A stretch of DNA of 64,000 nucleotides from Coxiella endosymbiont of Amblyomma sculptum (GTDB lineage: Bacteria > Pseudomonadota > Gammaproteobacteria > Coxiellales > Coxiellaceae): contig NZ_CP033868.1 in NCBI RefSeq assembly GCF_009883795.1, positions 238,501 to 302,500 on the forward strand, in the 5' to 3' direction. Below the pieces are notes generated by a model, which saw only the letters and a list, made by a program, of their open reading frames with translations, ran no database searches and had not been told where the DNA came from. Of this stretch, positions 39,374 through 49,675 are shown one piece after another. The translations under genes and the position numbers were made by a program. The number at the start of each line of letters is the position of its first letter. Within the stretch, counting starts at the first letter, position 1.

Positions 39374-39699
39374 AGGATTAGTCGTTACAATAAAAAAACA
39401 ACTCTCTTTGTAAAAATGAGGAAAACCGATAGGGTTTTTTCAAAGATACTATTTTTTTTCACTTGATCGCCTCAATTTTCTGTCTCTTGGACGAAAAATT
39501 TTCACTCTAGCTACTTTTTTCACTACGCTGCTTTTCCAATTCAATCATTTCAAATTTCATTTCTATTCAACTCTATTCAACAACATGCAATTGTTATTTT
39601 TCATAATCATCACAACTCTATTCGCTAGAATCCCCTTCCACCACTTCTCGCAAAATAAGAAATCCTAATTTTTTCTTAAAGAATTTTTTACGTTAGAGT
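39374..39699. other. Gene-free stretch nadB/M20
   Basis: About 325 bp. A short tandem (CTATTCAA twice, near 39565-39581) is the only structure noted. Confidence 0.45.
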
Positions 39700-41172
39700 T
39701 TAAGAGATACAACTTCTGTTTTTCTTTCTGTTGTCTGAAGAATGATAGTTTCTATAATGAGCTGCGACAACTGAAGCTACACAAGCTGTTAATTTTTTTC
39801 CCATAGAAATATCCAAAAATTCATTAGGTCCGTGAGCATTAGATTTTGGTCCTAAAACTCCAGTTATCATAAATTGGGTATTTGGAAATGTTTCACCTAG
39901 CATCCTTATAAAGGGGATAGTGCCACCTTCACCACAATAGGCAGCCGGATTCCCGAAAAACTGTTTAGAAGCGATTTGATTAGCGTTTTCGAGCCATCTA
40001 CTCAAAGGAGGAGATAGCCAACCACTAGATGCCACTTTTGGAGAAAAAGACACTTCCGCATGATAAGGGGGATCTTTTTCCAAAGTGTTTTTTAAAATAA
40101 TCGATGCCTTTTGGGCGTCGATTATTGGAGGAAGTCGTATAGACAAAGTTGCCTTTAGCGAAGGTATGGAAATATTTCCAGCGTTTGCTACCGCGGGTAA
40201 ACCATCGAGACCAATGATACTGAGTTGGGGGCGCCAAATTCCATTTAATAGTAATTCGGTAGTATCGGATGTCATTGATTTGACTCCAGGCAGAAATGGG
40301 AAAGTATTTTGTATAAATTTTTTTCCTAAATTTTTAGCTACTGTTTTTATTTGCTCTTTATACTGAGCAGGCGCACTAACCTTTAGTGCCTCTAAAGTTA
40401 CAGTTCCTGTAGCACTTGTTTCGATTCGATCCAGAAGCTGACGCAAAATAGAAAACGGTGAAGGAACAATACCACTTCCAGTTCCTGAATGAATACCATT
40501 TTTCAGTACCCCGATTTTTAATTCGCCTCCAATAAGGCCTCGAAGAGAAGTGGTGCACCACAGTTGGTCATAATTTATGCACCCACTATCTAAACAAATG
40601 ACGAGAGAGGGATTTCCAATACGATTATCCAGATGCTTAAGGTAAGCAAATAGATCAACACTTCCGCTTTCCTCCGATCCTTCAATAATTATAACGCATC
40701 GTGCATGCGGAATTTGGTAACGTTGTAGGACAGTAATAACGGTAAGCGAAGAGAACACGGAGTATCCGTCATCTGCTCCTCCGCGACCGTATAATTTGTT
40801 GTCTCTCAGTACAGGTTTCCAAGGTCCTAAATCTTCATCCCATCCGGACATTTCCGGTTGCTTGTCCATATGACCGTAAAGCAGTATAGTTTCATCGATA
40901 GAACCAGAAATTTCAATAAACAGTAAAGGAGTACGTTCAGGTAATTGTAGAACTTCTAATTGCATTCCTTGAATAGGTTGTTGCTGGCACCAATGCGCCA
41001 AAAGGGCCATGGCTTCGTCCATATAACCGTTTGTTTTCCAGTGAACGTCGTAAGAAATTGATTTATTCGGTATTTTAATATATTTCATCAGTTGTGGTAT
41101 AATGCTATCATCCCAGATAGCAGAAACGGTGCGGTAAATATCTTCGGTGTAAGCTCTGAAGCGGTTATTCAT
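39700..41172 (-). CDS. M20 family metallopeptidase / dipeptidase
   Basis: Zinc peptidase of the M20/M25/M40 group (490 residues). Metal-site motifs in order: LLYGHMDKQPE, GRGGADDGYSVF, IIEGSEESGS with the general-base Glu, LVICLDSG, and a late His in AHGPNEF. A dimerisation domain is inserted from about residue 215. Likely a cytosolic dipeptidase; substrate not determinable. The ATG at 41172 sits seven bases after GAGAG; a GTG two codons upstream is possible. Confidence 0.9.
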   Translation of the reverse strand: MNNRFRAYTEDIYRTVSAIWDDSIIPQLMKYIKIPNKSISYDVHWKTNGYMDEAMALLAHWCQQQPIQGMQLEVLQLPERTPLLFIEISGSIDETILLYGHMDKQPEMSGWDEDLGPWKPVLRDNKLYGRGGADDGYSVFSSLTVITVLQRYQIPHARCVIIIEGSEESGSVDLFAYLKHLDNRIGNPSLVICLDSGCINYDQLWCTTSLRGLIGGELKIGVLKNGIHSGTGSGIVPSPFSILRQLLDRIETSATGTVTLEALKVSAPAQYKEQIKTVAKNLGKKFIQNTFPFLPGVKSMTSDTTELLLNGIWRPQLSIIGLDGLPAVANAGNISIPSLKATLSIRLPPIIDAQKASIILKNTLEKDPPYHAEVSFSPKVASSGWLSPPLSRWLENANQIASKQFFGNPAAYCGEGGTIPFIRMLGETFPNTQFMITGVLGPKSNAHGPNEFLDISMGKKLTACVASVVAAHYRNYHSSDNRKKNRSCIS

Positions 41173-41302
41173 GTGCACTCTCGGTATAAATTTCTGTATG
41201 ATAACGGAAAAAAGTCGGTTAGCGCAAGATCTTTAGGTTCAAAGCCAAGAAAAACAATATACTTTTTGTAGAAGAAGAGATTGACAATTGAACGCTTTCT
41301 CA

Positions 41303-41369
41303 ATGGGAATGTCTTTCCTATTAGATGGGAATGTCTTTCCTATTAGATGGGAATGTCTTTCCTATTTAG
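41303..41369. repeat. Three tandem copies of a 22-bp unit
   Basis: Unit ATGGGAATGTCTTTCCTATT plus two bases, starting at 41303, 41325 and 41347 with almost no divergence; the last copy differs at its end. Each unit contains GGAA/TTCC arms able to form a small hairpin. It lies between the M20 gene and rnpB, about 40 bp upstream of the rnpB -35. Confidence 0.85.
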
Positions 41370-41407
41370 TAAAGATAAAACATTAATCAAACTATTGATC
41401 TTAAAAT

Positions 41408-41435
41408 TTGTTTCTATTTATTTTTTTGTTATAAT
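41408..41435 (+). promoter_or_regulatory. rnpB promoter
   Basis: TTGTTT (41408-41413), 16-bp spacer, TATAAT (41430-41435). The mature RNase P RNA 5' end at 41443 falls eight bases after the -10, as expected. Confidence 0.65.
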
Positions 41436-41442
41436 TCCGATC

Positions 41443-41813
41443 GAAGTCAGCCAAACGGTCGCTCAAAACATTGAGAGGAAAGTCCGGGCTCCATAGGGCA
41501 GAGTGCCAGGTAACTCCTGGGAGATGTGAGTCTACGGAAAGTGCAACAGAAAGTACACCGCTGTTTGAATTTTGAGTCAAAAATCATGTAGACATAAAAT
41601 GAAAAGCAGTAAGGGTGAAATGGTACGGTAAGAGCGTACCGCGTTTCTGGAAACAGGAACGGCGATGGTAAACCCCCACTCGGAGAAAGGCCAAATAGAA
41701 ATTTTTATCATGTAGCCCGCGTGTAGATTTGGGTAGGCTGCTTGAGGTGTGCGGTGACGCACACTCTAGATAGATGACTGTTCACGACAGAACCCGGCTT
41801 ATCGGCTGGCTTC
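41443..41813 (+). ncRNA. rnpB: RNase P RNA (type A)
   Basis: Catalytic RNA that trims tRNA 5' leaders. The universally conserved core is present: GAGGAAAGTCCGGGCTCC, CAGGGTGCCAGGTAAC-like (here AGAGTGCCAGGTAACTCC), GGTAAGAGCGTACCGC, GGCCAAATAGAAAT, GGGTAGGCTGCTTGAG and ACAGAACCCGGCTTATCG. P1 pairs GAAGTCAGC with GCTGGCTTC, which fixes both ends. P3 is reduced to about 14 nt (CTCA...TGAG), compared with about 35 nt in E. coli, while P12 is long and A+T-rich. Confidence 0.96.
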
Positions 41814-42659
41814 GCTTTTAGCGAAACAATATTGGTGTAGTTGATGGTCGTGGTGTAGCAGTCTGTATTTAGAGGATACTTCTAGGATTCTCCTCCACTT
41901 CTCCAAAAGGTGGTATTGTTTTTTAAGTTCAAGAAAACTGCGATTTTCGACACCGATTTTCCATCTACCATTGGGATGGTGTGGGTGAAAAACAATACTG
42001 ATTTCTAACCAATATTTATAACACGTAGGTTGTGAGGATTCTTTGAAGAAATTATCGGAATTTTTGAGAAAGGATTAAGTGTTATCGATCGAATGTTGGT
42101 TATATCACCTGCGGTTTTTATTTCAAAACTGTTGTTATAGGTAGAAGAAATTCTATAGCTGTATGTGTAAATACTTGAAGCAGGCATTATCGAATTAGTG
42201 TTGGTAGATCGCCCTAGTACTTTTCAGAGAAGAATGTCTAGCAACTTTACTAAAACGATTGTGTCTCTACAAATTAATAAGACAGCGGATTTAGATTTTA
42301 TGGAAATTCTACACATTCACTTACATTCCGCGCATTTGGAATTTGTGATGAAAATTTAGCCGTGGAAACTGTTTTCTTATTATAGAGCAGATCTTATGGG
42401 GTTTCATGTAGAATTCTTGCGTTATGTCTCGGTGCGTATTGTTGTTAATTTTCGTCGAATATCTGGCTTTGGTGGCTAGAAGCTCTATTCGACAATATGT
42501 CGTTAACAGACATTATGCGAGATTGATACATGATAGAAGGTTTGGTATTGGTCTGGAAATAATGAAGAAAAATAAAATAGTGTGAAAAGAAATGAAAAAA
42601 GAGAAGAGAGAGAAAAGAGATGAGTTAGTATTTCTGTGCCTGCTGTATCTGCAATTGCG
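41814..42659. other. Gene-free stretch rnpB to rsmH
   Basis: About 850 bp. A weak hairpin followed by TTGTTTTTT near 41894-41924 could terminate rnpB. mraZ, the usual first gene of the cluster, would be expected before rsmH, but I could not identify any remnant. A 60-codon minus-strand frame at 42005-42187 has no family character. Confidence 0.5.
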
Positions 42660-43580
42660 ATGACGATATACCACCGCCCGGTTTTGTTTAATGAAGTGAT
42701 GCGGGAATTTTTTGTTCATCGAGATGGTACATATGTTGATGCAACTTTCGGTAGAGGAGGACATAGTTTTGGATTGTTGAATCAGTTGGGGTCTAAAGGC
42801 CGTCTGTTGGCAATGGATAAAGACCCCGAAGCTGTTTCATCTGCTCTTTCTTTCTGTGATTCACAATTTTCTATTATCCATGAAAATTTTGTAAATTTGG
42901 GAAGAGTGGTACGAAATTGTGGGTGGAGTGGAAAAGTGACAGGAGTTCTTCTTGATTTGGGTGTCTCTTCACCGCAGTTGGATGACCCTGAAAGAGGATT
43001 TAGTTTTATGCACGATGGGCCTTTGGATATGCGGATGAATCCGCAGCAAACTATAAGCGCAGCTGTTTGGCTTAACCAAGCTAGCAAGGAAGATATTCGT
43101 TGTGTACTTTGGTACTATGGGGGAGAACGGTACGCTAATCGTATTGCAAAAGAAATTGCAATATCAAGAAGAAAAAGATATATCGATCGTACATTGCAAT
43201 TGAGTGAAATTGTAATGAACGCTGTACCTTACTATGAACGTAAAAAACATCCAGCGACTCGTACATTTCAAGCAATTAGAATTTTTATTAACTGCGAATT
43301 GGACGAGTTGAGTAAATGTCTTCCTCAATGTCTAGAAGTATTGGAAAATAAGGGAAGATTATGTGTAATTAGTTTCCATTCGCTAGAAGATCGTATTATT
43401 AAATGTTTCATTCGAAGGGAGTCTTGTGGATTTTCTCTAAAAGAATTTCCTGTTTTGGAATTTGAAAAAAAACGTCGTTTAAAAACAGTGGGAAATTTGA
43501 TCAGGCCTACCGAAGAAGAAGTCAAGGAAAATCCAAGAGCACGAAGCGCTCGCTTGCGCGTTGTAGAAAAATTAATGTAA
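42660..43580 (+). CDS. rsmH: 16S rRNA m4C1402 methyltransferase (RsmH/MraW)
   Basis: N4-methylates C1402 of 16S rRNA. Rossmann SAM site VDATFGRGGHSFGLL, then LLDLGVSSPQLDD and GPLDMRMNP, and the C-terminal ISFHSLEDRIIK and NPRARSARLRV. The ATG at 42660 gives MTIYHRPVLFNEV, fitting the family. A GTG at 42636 would add eight residues. This is the first intact gene of the division/cell-wall cluster. Confidence 0.95.
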   Translation: MTIYHRPVLFNEVMREFFVHRDGTYVDATFGRGGHSFGLLNQLGSKGRLLAMDKDPEAVSSALSFCDSQFSIIHENFVNLGRVVRNCGWSGKVTGVLLDLGVSSPQLDDPERGFSFMHDGPLDMRMNPQQTISAAVWLNQASKEDIRCVLWYYGGERYANRIAKEIAISRRKRYIDRTLQLSEIVMNAVPYYERKKHPATRTFQAIRIFINCELDELSKCLPQCLEVLENKGRLCVISFHSLEDRIIKCFIRRESCGFSLKEFPVLEFEKKRRLKTVGNLIRPTEEEVKENPRARSARLRVVEKLM

Positions 43581-43589
43581 ACGTTATTG

Positions 43590-43632
43590 TTTATTATTTG
43601 TCTGTATTTATTATTTGTCTGTTTATTATTTT
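43590..43632. repeat. Tandem 17-bp repeat (about 2.5 copies)
   Basis: TTTATTATTTGTCTGT at 43590 and 43607, with a partial third copy from 43622, immediately after rsmH in the ftsL/ftsI gap. Confidence 0.75.
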
Positions 43633-43786
43633 TCATTCGAATTTCTTAGCGGATTCTTGTTTTTGTTGAATCTGTATTCAACAAAATTTTATAACGATTC
43701 CCTGATGATTGTTGAGTTCAGACTTTTGCGGTTGTTTACGTCTTTAAAGTTCTCAATCAACGGTTGTTTATGTTGTAGCGGTATCA

Positions 43787-43824
43787 GATTTTACAGAGTA
43801 AAAAAGATTTTACAGAGTAAAAAA
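43787..43824. repeat. Exact 19-bp tandem duplication
   Basis: GATTTTACAGAGTAAAAAA occurs twice in a row in the decayed ftsL/ftsI region. Typical of slippage in unconstrained sequence. Confidence 0.8.
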
Positions 43825-44407
43825 TCGGAGTGCTTATTTTGATAGAGAACATTGTTGGAAAAATTGTGCCAAACAAATAGTCCATAAAAACGCTTAGGCG
43901 TGAAGATGTCTACTGAAAAAAGAGAGAAGCAGTATTAATTGTCGAACAAAAAGAGCAAGCAAATGTTTTGCCAGGTAATTTAATGTGCGAACAGATTATT
44001 GTCGAATGTATTACTGTATTATTTACTGTGTATTTTAGGCAATTCTAAATCGATTGCTATTGCCGAAATACAAAGTACTGAACAGTATATCATTCTCTGT
44101 TTGGCGCTTATTTATATACATTGGGGGTGGGGATACCGCTGGTGCAGCGTGACTTGCTGAGAAAATCCTCAGAAATTAATTTCTGGTTCAAAAAGGAGAA
44201 AATGTAACACCTCTTAGAATAATGGAAAATGTGGTCTGAATTAGCAGCAGAGAGGCTTGTGGTTTCTTGTTGTTATTCGTGAACCTAAACGATAAACCTT
44301 TTGGAATTTTGGAAAAAGCTCTTGTGTTTTCTAAATTTCTCTTACGTTGCGTAATTTGTATTTTATTAGTTACAATAGGCGCAAGATTATACTATGGATT
44401 TCTCTAG

Positions 44408-45934
44408 ATGAGCGGTATCTCTCTCAATCTCTTATTAAGAGGGTTTAGTGATAAGCCATTACTGCCTGATGTTCTAATTCGAGAGATTCAAATTGACAGT
44501 CGTCAAATTCAAAAAGGTGATCTTTTTATCGCTTATCCAGGAATTTACACAGACGGACGTTCTTACATTAAAGAGGCTCTTGATAAACAAGCATCTGCCG
44601 TATTTTACGACGCACATGATTATAAACCTCCGATAGAAGGATCGTCTGTTCCCTTAATTCCTATTTTAGGATTACGAAGTCGGATTTTTGAGATCTCGGA
44701 TCGCTTCTATGGGAATCCAACAAAATCGATGAAAATTATTGGTATTACAGGAACCAACGGGAAGACTTCGTGTACGCATTTTGTTGCCCAATTGCTACGA
44801 TCTCAAAATATACCGTGTGGTATATTAGGTACTCTTGGTTATGGTTTTGTAAATGATTTGATAAAAACCGGTTGCACCACTCCTAATTCTCTTCAGCTGC
44901 AAAAAATTTTTTCGTATTTACGAAGAAGAGGAGCGAGAGTTGTTGTAATGGAAGTTTCTTCTCATGCGTTAGATCAACATCGAGTGGGTAATGTAAATTT
45001 TAATATAGCTGTGTTGACTCAATTTTCTCGTGATCATTTGGATTACCATGGAAGTATAGAAAATTATGCACGAGCAAAAGAATCGTTATTTCAACAAATT
45101 GGCTTAAATTATGGAGTAATTAATTACGATGATGAATTTGGTAGATACCTTATTGAGAAATATTATAAAAAGATAACGATAATTGGTTTCTCTATGAGAG
45201 AGGATACAAAAGATAGTCGAATCTCTTTAGTAGTAGCTACAGATATAAAAATATCGACACAAGGTGGATTTTCGGTAAATGTTCAAACCCCCTGGGGAAA
45301 TGGAGTTTTTACTTCTTCTCTCTATGGGCGATTTAATATTGTCAACGCCTTAGTTGTTCTTGGAATTCTTGGATTATTTGGTATTCCTTTGAAGGAAATA
45401 CTCTTAGAATTATCAAAATTGAAAAATATTTCAGGTCGGATGCAAGTAGTAGAATGCGTGAAATGTATCGAAGGGCCAAAGATAGTGGTAGATTATGCGC
45501 ACACACCTGATGCATTGAGAAGTGTTCTAGTTTCATTACGGGAATATTGTTGTGGAGGTCGATTAATTTGCGTTTTTGGTTGTGGTGGAGATCGTGATCG
45601 AGGTAAGCGATCGAAAATGGGATCCATTGCAGAACGCTATGCGGACCAGATTATTATAACCAATGACAATCCGAGGAGCGAATTACCTCTGAACATTATT
45701 CAAGATATTCAATCGGGATTAAAAAGTCCTAAAGAAGCGATAGTTGAAATTGAACGAGCTGCTGCGATTCGTTATGCGATACAAAAGGCTGCAGTTAACG
45801 ATATTGTATTAATTGCGGGTAAAGGGCACGAAACTACTCAAATTGTTAACGGGAAAATTTTTCCTTTTAACGATATACAGGAAATTAGGAAGATATTAAT
45901 ACATGAAACTCTCACAAATTGCCCACATTCTTAA
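44408..45934 (+). CDS. murE: UDP-MurNAc-tripeptide synthetase (meso-DAP adding)
   Basis: Adds meso-diaminopimelate to UDP-MurNAc-L-Ala-D-Glu. Mur ligase fold: ATP P-loop ITGTNGKTSCTHF near residue 112, carbamylated-lysine region, and C-terminal DNPRSE motif, which selects mDAP over lysine. 508 residues, full length. It overlaps murF by 32 bp. dapF elsewhere in the window supplies its substrate. Confidence 0.96.
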   Translation: MSGISLNLLLRGFSDKPLLPDVLIREIQIDSRQIQKGDLFIAYPGIYTDGRSYIKEALDKQASAVFYDAHDYKPPIEGSSVPLIPILGLRSRIFEISDRFYGNPTKSMKIIGITGTNGKTSCTHFVAQLLRSQNIPCGILGTLGYGFVNDLIKTGCTTPNSLQLQKIFSYLRRRGARVVVMEVSSHALDQHRVGNVNFNIAVLTQFSRDHLDYHGSIENYARAKESLFQQIGLNYGVINYDDEFGRYLIEKYYKKITIIGFSMREDTKDSRISLVVATDIKISTQGGFSVNVQTPWGNGVFTSSLYGRFNIVNALVVLGILGLFGIPLKEILLELSKLKNISGRMQVVECVKCIEGPKIVVDYAHTPDALRSVLVSLREYCCGGRLICVFGCGGDRDRGKRSKMGSIAERYADQIIITNDNPRSELPLNIIQDIQSGLKSPKEAIVEIERAAAIRYAIQKAAVNDIVLIAGKGHETTQIVNGKIFPFNDIQEIRKILIHETLTNCPHS

Positions 45935-47258
45935 TGCAAAATTCAGAGGAGAAGATAAAGATTTTACATCTACCGTCAGTACAGATACTCGTACTATTGA
46001 ATCTGAAAACCTTTTCGTTGCTCTACAAGGCCGACATTTTGACGCTCATAATTTTGTAAAATTGGCGTTAGAACGAGGGGCTCTTGGAGCAATTGTTAGT
46101 CATTGGATAGAAGATACAACATCTATACCACAAATTTGTGTACAAGATACTCACCGTGCTCTTATTCAACTGGCAAATTATCAACGTAATCGTATGAAAA
46201 AAGTGATAATTGTAGCAGTGACCGGTAGCTGTGGAAAAACAACCACTAAAGAATTACTGGCCAATATTTTTCGAAAGAAAAGCAGCAATGTACTAACCGG
46301 AAAAAAGAATTTCAATAATAATATTGGATTGCCGTTAACTCTGTTGAATTTGCGTGCTAGACATAACTACGCTGTGGTAGAATTTGGAGCCAATCATCCC
46401 GGAGAAATTTCCTGTTTAGCGCGAATAACCAGACCTAACATTGCTATTGTCACTAATGCAGGTTTTGCGCATCTAGAAGGATTTGGGAGTATTAAAGGAG
46501 TGGCACAAGCGAAAGGGGAGATTTATCAAGAGTTATCGCTTGATCAAGTTGCTATTATCAATAACGATGATCCTTTTTCAAATTTTTGGAGAGAAATAGC
46601 GGGTATCCGAAGAACGATCACCTTCGCTTGCGACAGTACAGCCGATGTTACTGCACAGAATATTACAATAAATCCTAATGGGCAATCTATCTTCCACTTA
46701 ATGCTCCCCAATGGGGAGACTAGCGTTATTCAACTGTCTCTTTTAGGAAGACATAATATAATGAACGCTTTAGCAGCTGCTTCTGCTGCTTATTCTCAGA
46801 ATTTTTCCATTGCTGCAATAAAATCCGGTTTAGAAAATACTTGTGCGGTTGACGGACGAATGGTGTGTCTAAAAGGATATCGCGGAGCTATTATCATTGA
46901 CGACAGTTACAATGCGAATCCATCCTCAGTATCTGTTGCTATCGACGTACTATCCACTTTTTACGGATATCGATTGATTCTAGTTTTGGGAGATATGAGA
47001 GAATTGGGCAAAGACGCAGATCGATTGCATTTCAATATGGGTGAACGGGCGCTTCAATCTGAAATTCATGAGTTATTTTGTTATGGAATTTTAACTCGTC
47101 GTACCTCCGAAGCTTTTGGAAGTCCGTATTATTTTGATGATCAGAAAAAATTATTGATGGTATTGAAAAAGCGTTTGGATGCCAGTACTGTTGTACTGGT
47201 AAAAGGCTCCTGTTCTATGAATATGAGAAACATTGTGTGGGAGCTAATCAAAGAATAG
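45903..47258 (+). CDS. murF: UDP-MurNAc-pentapeptide synthetase
   Basis: Adds D-Ala-D-Ala to the tripeptide. P-loop [14 protein letters not shown] near residue 105, [12 protein letters not shown], and the C-terminal [12 protein letters not shown] region. 451 residues, full length. Starts inside the end of murE and ends two bases before the mraY ATG, so the three are probably co-translated. A Ddl ligase making D-Ala-D-Ala was not found in the window. Confidence 0.96.
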   Translation: MKLSQIAHILNAKFRGEDKDFTSTVSTDTRTIESENLFVALQGRHFDAHNFVKLALERGALGAIVSHWIEDTTSIPQICVQDTHRALIQLANYQRNRMKKVIIVAVTGSCGKTTTKELLANIFRKKSSNVLTGKKNFNNNIGLPLTLLNLRARHNYAVVEFGANHPGEISCLARITRPNIAIVTNAGFAHLEGFGSIKGVAQAKGEIYQELSLDQVAIINNDDPFSNFWREIAGIRRTITFACDSTADVTAQNITINPNGQSIFHLMLPNGETSVIQLSLLGRHNIMNALAAASAAYSQNFSIAAIKSGLENTCAVDGRMVCLKGYRGAIIIDDSYNANPSSVSVAIDVLSTFYGYRLILVLGDMRELGKDADRLHFNMGERALQSEIHELFCYGILTRRTSEAFGSPYYFDDQKKLLMVLKKRLDASTVVLVKGSCSMNMRNIVWELIKE

Positions 47259-47260
47259 CT

Positions 47261-48346
47261 ATGTTTCTTTGGATCATCGGATTTTTAAACCATTATTTTA
47301 AGAATTTTTGTATTTTCGATCGCCTAGTATTTCGTTCAATTATAAGTGCTTTGACCGCGTTATTTATTACTTTTTTCTTTTGTCCGTGTTTAATAAAAAA
47401 ACTTGAAAAATTGCAAATTAGTCAAATAGTAAGAAAAAATGGACCTCAAGTTCATTTGAAAAAATCTGGAACTCCTACTATGGGAGGGGCGCTTATTGTT
47501 CTCGCTATTGCAGCTAGTACCTTATTGTGGGGAGATCTTACTAATCGATTTGTATGGATTGTTTTGTTGATTGCAATAACTTTTGGGTTTATAGGATGGA
47601 TTGATGACTATTGTAAAATAATTAAGCAAGACAGCAAGGGGTTGTCTGCGTTTTCAAAATATCTTCTTCAATCTCTGGCTGGTCTTATAGTGGCGGTGTA
47701 TCTCTATTTCACAGCTACAGGTCCAAACGAAACTCAATTAATTGTTCCGTTCTTAAAAAATTCATTACCTAATTTAGGATTTCTTTATATTTTTCTTGTT
47801 TATTTTGTCGTCGTGGGAAGCAGTAATGCGGTAAATTTGACTGACGGATTGGATGGATTAGCTCTTATGCCTATTGTAACGGTTGGGGGAGGATTGGGAA
47901 TTTTTTCTTATTCCAGTGGAAACTACGTTTTTGCGGAACATCTATCGCTACCCTATATTCCTGGAGTTGGTGAGATTGTGGTTTTCTGTAGTGCTTTGGT
48001 CGGTGGAGGACTAGGATTTTTATGGTACAACACTTATCCTGCTCAGATTTTTATGGGAGATGTGGGTTCATTGGGACTAGGTGCTGCTTTGGGGATAATT
48101 TCGGTCATAGTTCTGCAAGAGATAGTGTATTTTTTTATGTCAGGAGTTTTTGTCTTTGAAGCTCTATCCGTTATTATCCAGATAAGTTATTTCAAATTTT
48201 CGAGAGGTAATCGGGTTTTTCGTATGGCGCCATTACATCATCATTTTGAATTGAAGGGTTGTCCTGAACCTAAGATTGTCGTGCGATTTTGGATCGTTAC
48301 TTTTATTTTGGTACTTTTCAGTTTAGTCACTTTAGAAGTGAGGTAG
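47261..48346 (+). CDS. mraY: Phospho-MurNAc-pentapeptide translocase
   Basis: Integral membrane enzyme forming lipid I from UDP-MurNAc-pentapeptide and undecaprenyl phosphate. Conserved cytoplasmic loops: [16 protein letters not shown] with catalytic Asp pair, [25 protein letters not shown] and the histidine motif APLHHHFE. About ten transmembrane helices; 361 residues. The ATG at 47261 matches the family; an earlier in-frame start lies within murF. Confidence 0.96.
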   Translation: MFLWIIGFLNHYFKNFCIFDRLVFRSIISALTALFITFFFCPCLIKKLEKLQISQIVRKNGPQVHLKKSGTPTMGGALIVLAIAASTLLWGDLTNRFVWIVLLIAITFGFIGWIDDYCKIIKQDSKGLSAFSKYLLQSLAGLIVAVYLYFTATGPNETQLIVPFLKNSLPNLGFLYIFLVYFVVVGSSNAVNLTDGLDGLALMPIVTVGGGLGIFSYSSGNYVFAEHLSLPYIPGVGEIVVFCSALVGGGLGFLWYNTYPAQIFMGDVGSLGLGAALGIISVIVLQEIVYFFMSGVFVFEALSVIIQISYFKFSRGNRVFRMAPLHHHFELKGCPEPKIVVRFWIVTFILVLFSLVTLEVR

Positions 48347-48352
48347 GACAGT

Positions 48353-49675
48353 ATGTCAAACAGACAATTGACTGTCATTGTAGGACTAGGTAAAACAGGA
48401 TTTTCTTGTGCGCAATTTTTCTCAGAGAGAAAACAACCTTTCGCAGTTATCGATTGTCAAAAACAACCTTCGAAATTAAAAAAGTTCGTCCAATCTTATC
48501 CTCATATTGAATTGGTACTTGGTAGATTTTCTGAAAATTTATTGCACAAAGCAGAACAAATAGTGTTGAGTCCAGGTGTCTCTCTTAGAGAACCCGTTAT
48601 CGTCAAGCAGGCAGCAATAGGTAAGCCCATTATCGGAGATATTGAGTTGTTTGCTCGTTCGGTTAAAAAACCTGTTATTGCAATTACCGGATCTAACGGA
48701 AAAACAACAGTTGTAACAATTTTAGAGTTGATGATGAAATCCGCAGGAATTGACGCTGTTGTTTGCGGAAATATTGGAAAACCAGCATTGCAAACAATTC
48801 ATCTTAATCCCGATTATTATATTTTGGAACTGTCGAGCTTTCAATTGGAAACAACTTTTTCTTTGCGATCATACGCCGCAACAATACTAAATATCAGTAG
48901 AGATCATATGGATCGATATATCAATCCGCTTGAATATATTCAAACTAAGAAACGGATTTATAATTTTTGTCAGATACCTATTGTCAATTCAGATGAGTTA
49001 AGAATCTGTGAAAATTTTCACCAAGATGGGTTGTCTTTTGGTTTGCAAAATCAGGCAGATTTTTCGTCAAAAGAAGACAACGGCAGAAGTTTCATTACGT
49101 ATCGAGGCCAAAAACTTTTGTCTGTTAAAGAACTAAAACTGAATGCTCGTCATCATGTTCAAAATGCGTTAGCTGCTTTAGCCATAGGGACGGCAGCGAA
49201 AATCCCTATGGACACCATGCTTAAAGTCTTGCGTGGTTTTACGGGTATCCGTCATCGTTGCCAATGGGTACGGAAATATAAAGGGGTGGATTACTATAAC
49301 GACTCGAAAGGAACAAATATTGGTGCGACTCAAGCGGCCATTACAAGTTTAGGAAGTACCAGTAAGAAAAAATTGATTTTAATAGCGGGTGGAGACAGTA
49401 AGGGGGCTGATTTCTTTACTTTGAGAAGTATAATTGCACGATATGTTAAGCAGATTGTTTTAATCGGCAAAGACGCGTCGAAATTGGAGAGGGCTTTATA
49501 CGACTGCACAAAAACCTCTCAAGCTTCTTCTATGGAAGAAGCTGTGAGGTTATCCGTAGATGTTGCAAAATCGGGAGATATTGTTTTGCTATCCCCTGCC
49601 TGCGCTAGTTACGATATGTTTGAACACTATGCACATCGAGGCAATGTATTTATAAAAATTGTAAAGGAACTGTGA
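48353..49675 (+). CDS. murD: UDP-MurNAc-L-alanine:D-glutamate ligase
   Basis: Adds D-glutamate to UDP-MurNAc-L-Ala. N-terminal nucleotide-binding [11 protein letters not shown]-loop [14 protein letters not shown] near residue 112, [11 protein letters not shown] and [12 protein letters not shown]. 440 residues, full length. It should be followed by ftsW but is followed by the ftsW relic. Confidence 0.96.
   Translation: MSNRQLTVIVGLGKTGFSCAQFFSERKQPFAVIDCQKQPSKLKKFVQSYPHIELVLGRFSENLLHKAEQIVLSPGVSLREPVIVKQAAIGKPIIGDIELFARSVKKPVIAITGSNGKTTVVTILELMMKSAGIDAVVCGNIGKPALQTIHLNPDYYILELSSFQLETTFSLRSYAATILNISRDHMDRYINPLEYIQTKKRIYNFCQIPIVNSDELRICENFHQDGLSFGLQNQADFSSKEDNGRSFITYRGQKLLSVKELKLNARHHVQNALAALAIGTAAKIPMDTMLKVLRGFTGIRHRCQWVRKYKGVDYYNDSKGTNIGATQAAITSLGSTSKKKLILIAGGDSKGADFFTLRSIIARYVKQIVLIGKDASKLERALYDCTKTSQASSMEEAVRLSVDVAKSGDIVLLSPACASYDMFEHYAHRGNVFIKIVKEL

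Larger units (their letters stand above)
43581..44407 (+). pseudogene. ftsI: Decayed ftsL-ftsI region with C-terminal ftsI relic
   Basis: ftsL and ftsI (PBP3, septal transpeptidase) belong between rsmH and murE. Only 827 bp remain. At 44251-44292 a frame reads RGLWFLVVIREPKR, matching the VVVIDEPK strand near the FtsI C-terminus. After a TAA the next frame (44294-44407) reads KPFGILEKALVFSKF, matching the YYGG...APVFSKIM element, and runs to a TAG that directly abuts the murE ATG. Further upstream nothing is reliably alignable, and no SxxK, SxN or KTG motif survives. ftsL was not identified. Confidence 0.65.

Noticed and set aside
41811..41825. TTCGCT/AGCGAA hairpin at the rnpB 3' end as terminator
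   Set aside because: No T-tract follows and its left arm overlaps the P1 strand of the mature RNA.
44126..44175. Sequence with GGGGTGGGG and CTGAGA resembling part of a TPP riboswitch
   Set aside because: The second conserved half is missing and the context is a decayed ftsI gene, so the resemblance is superficial.
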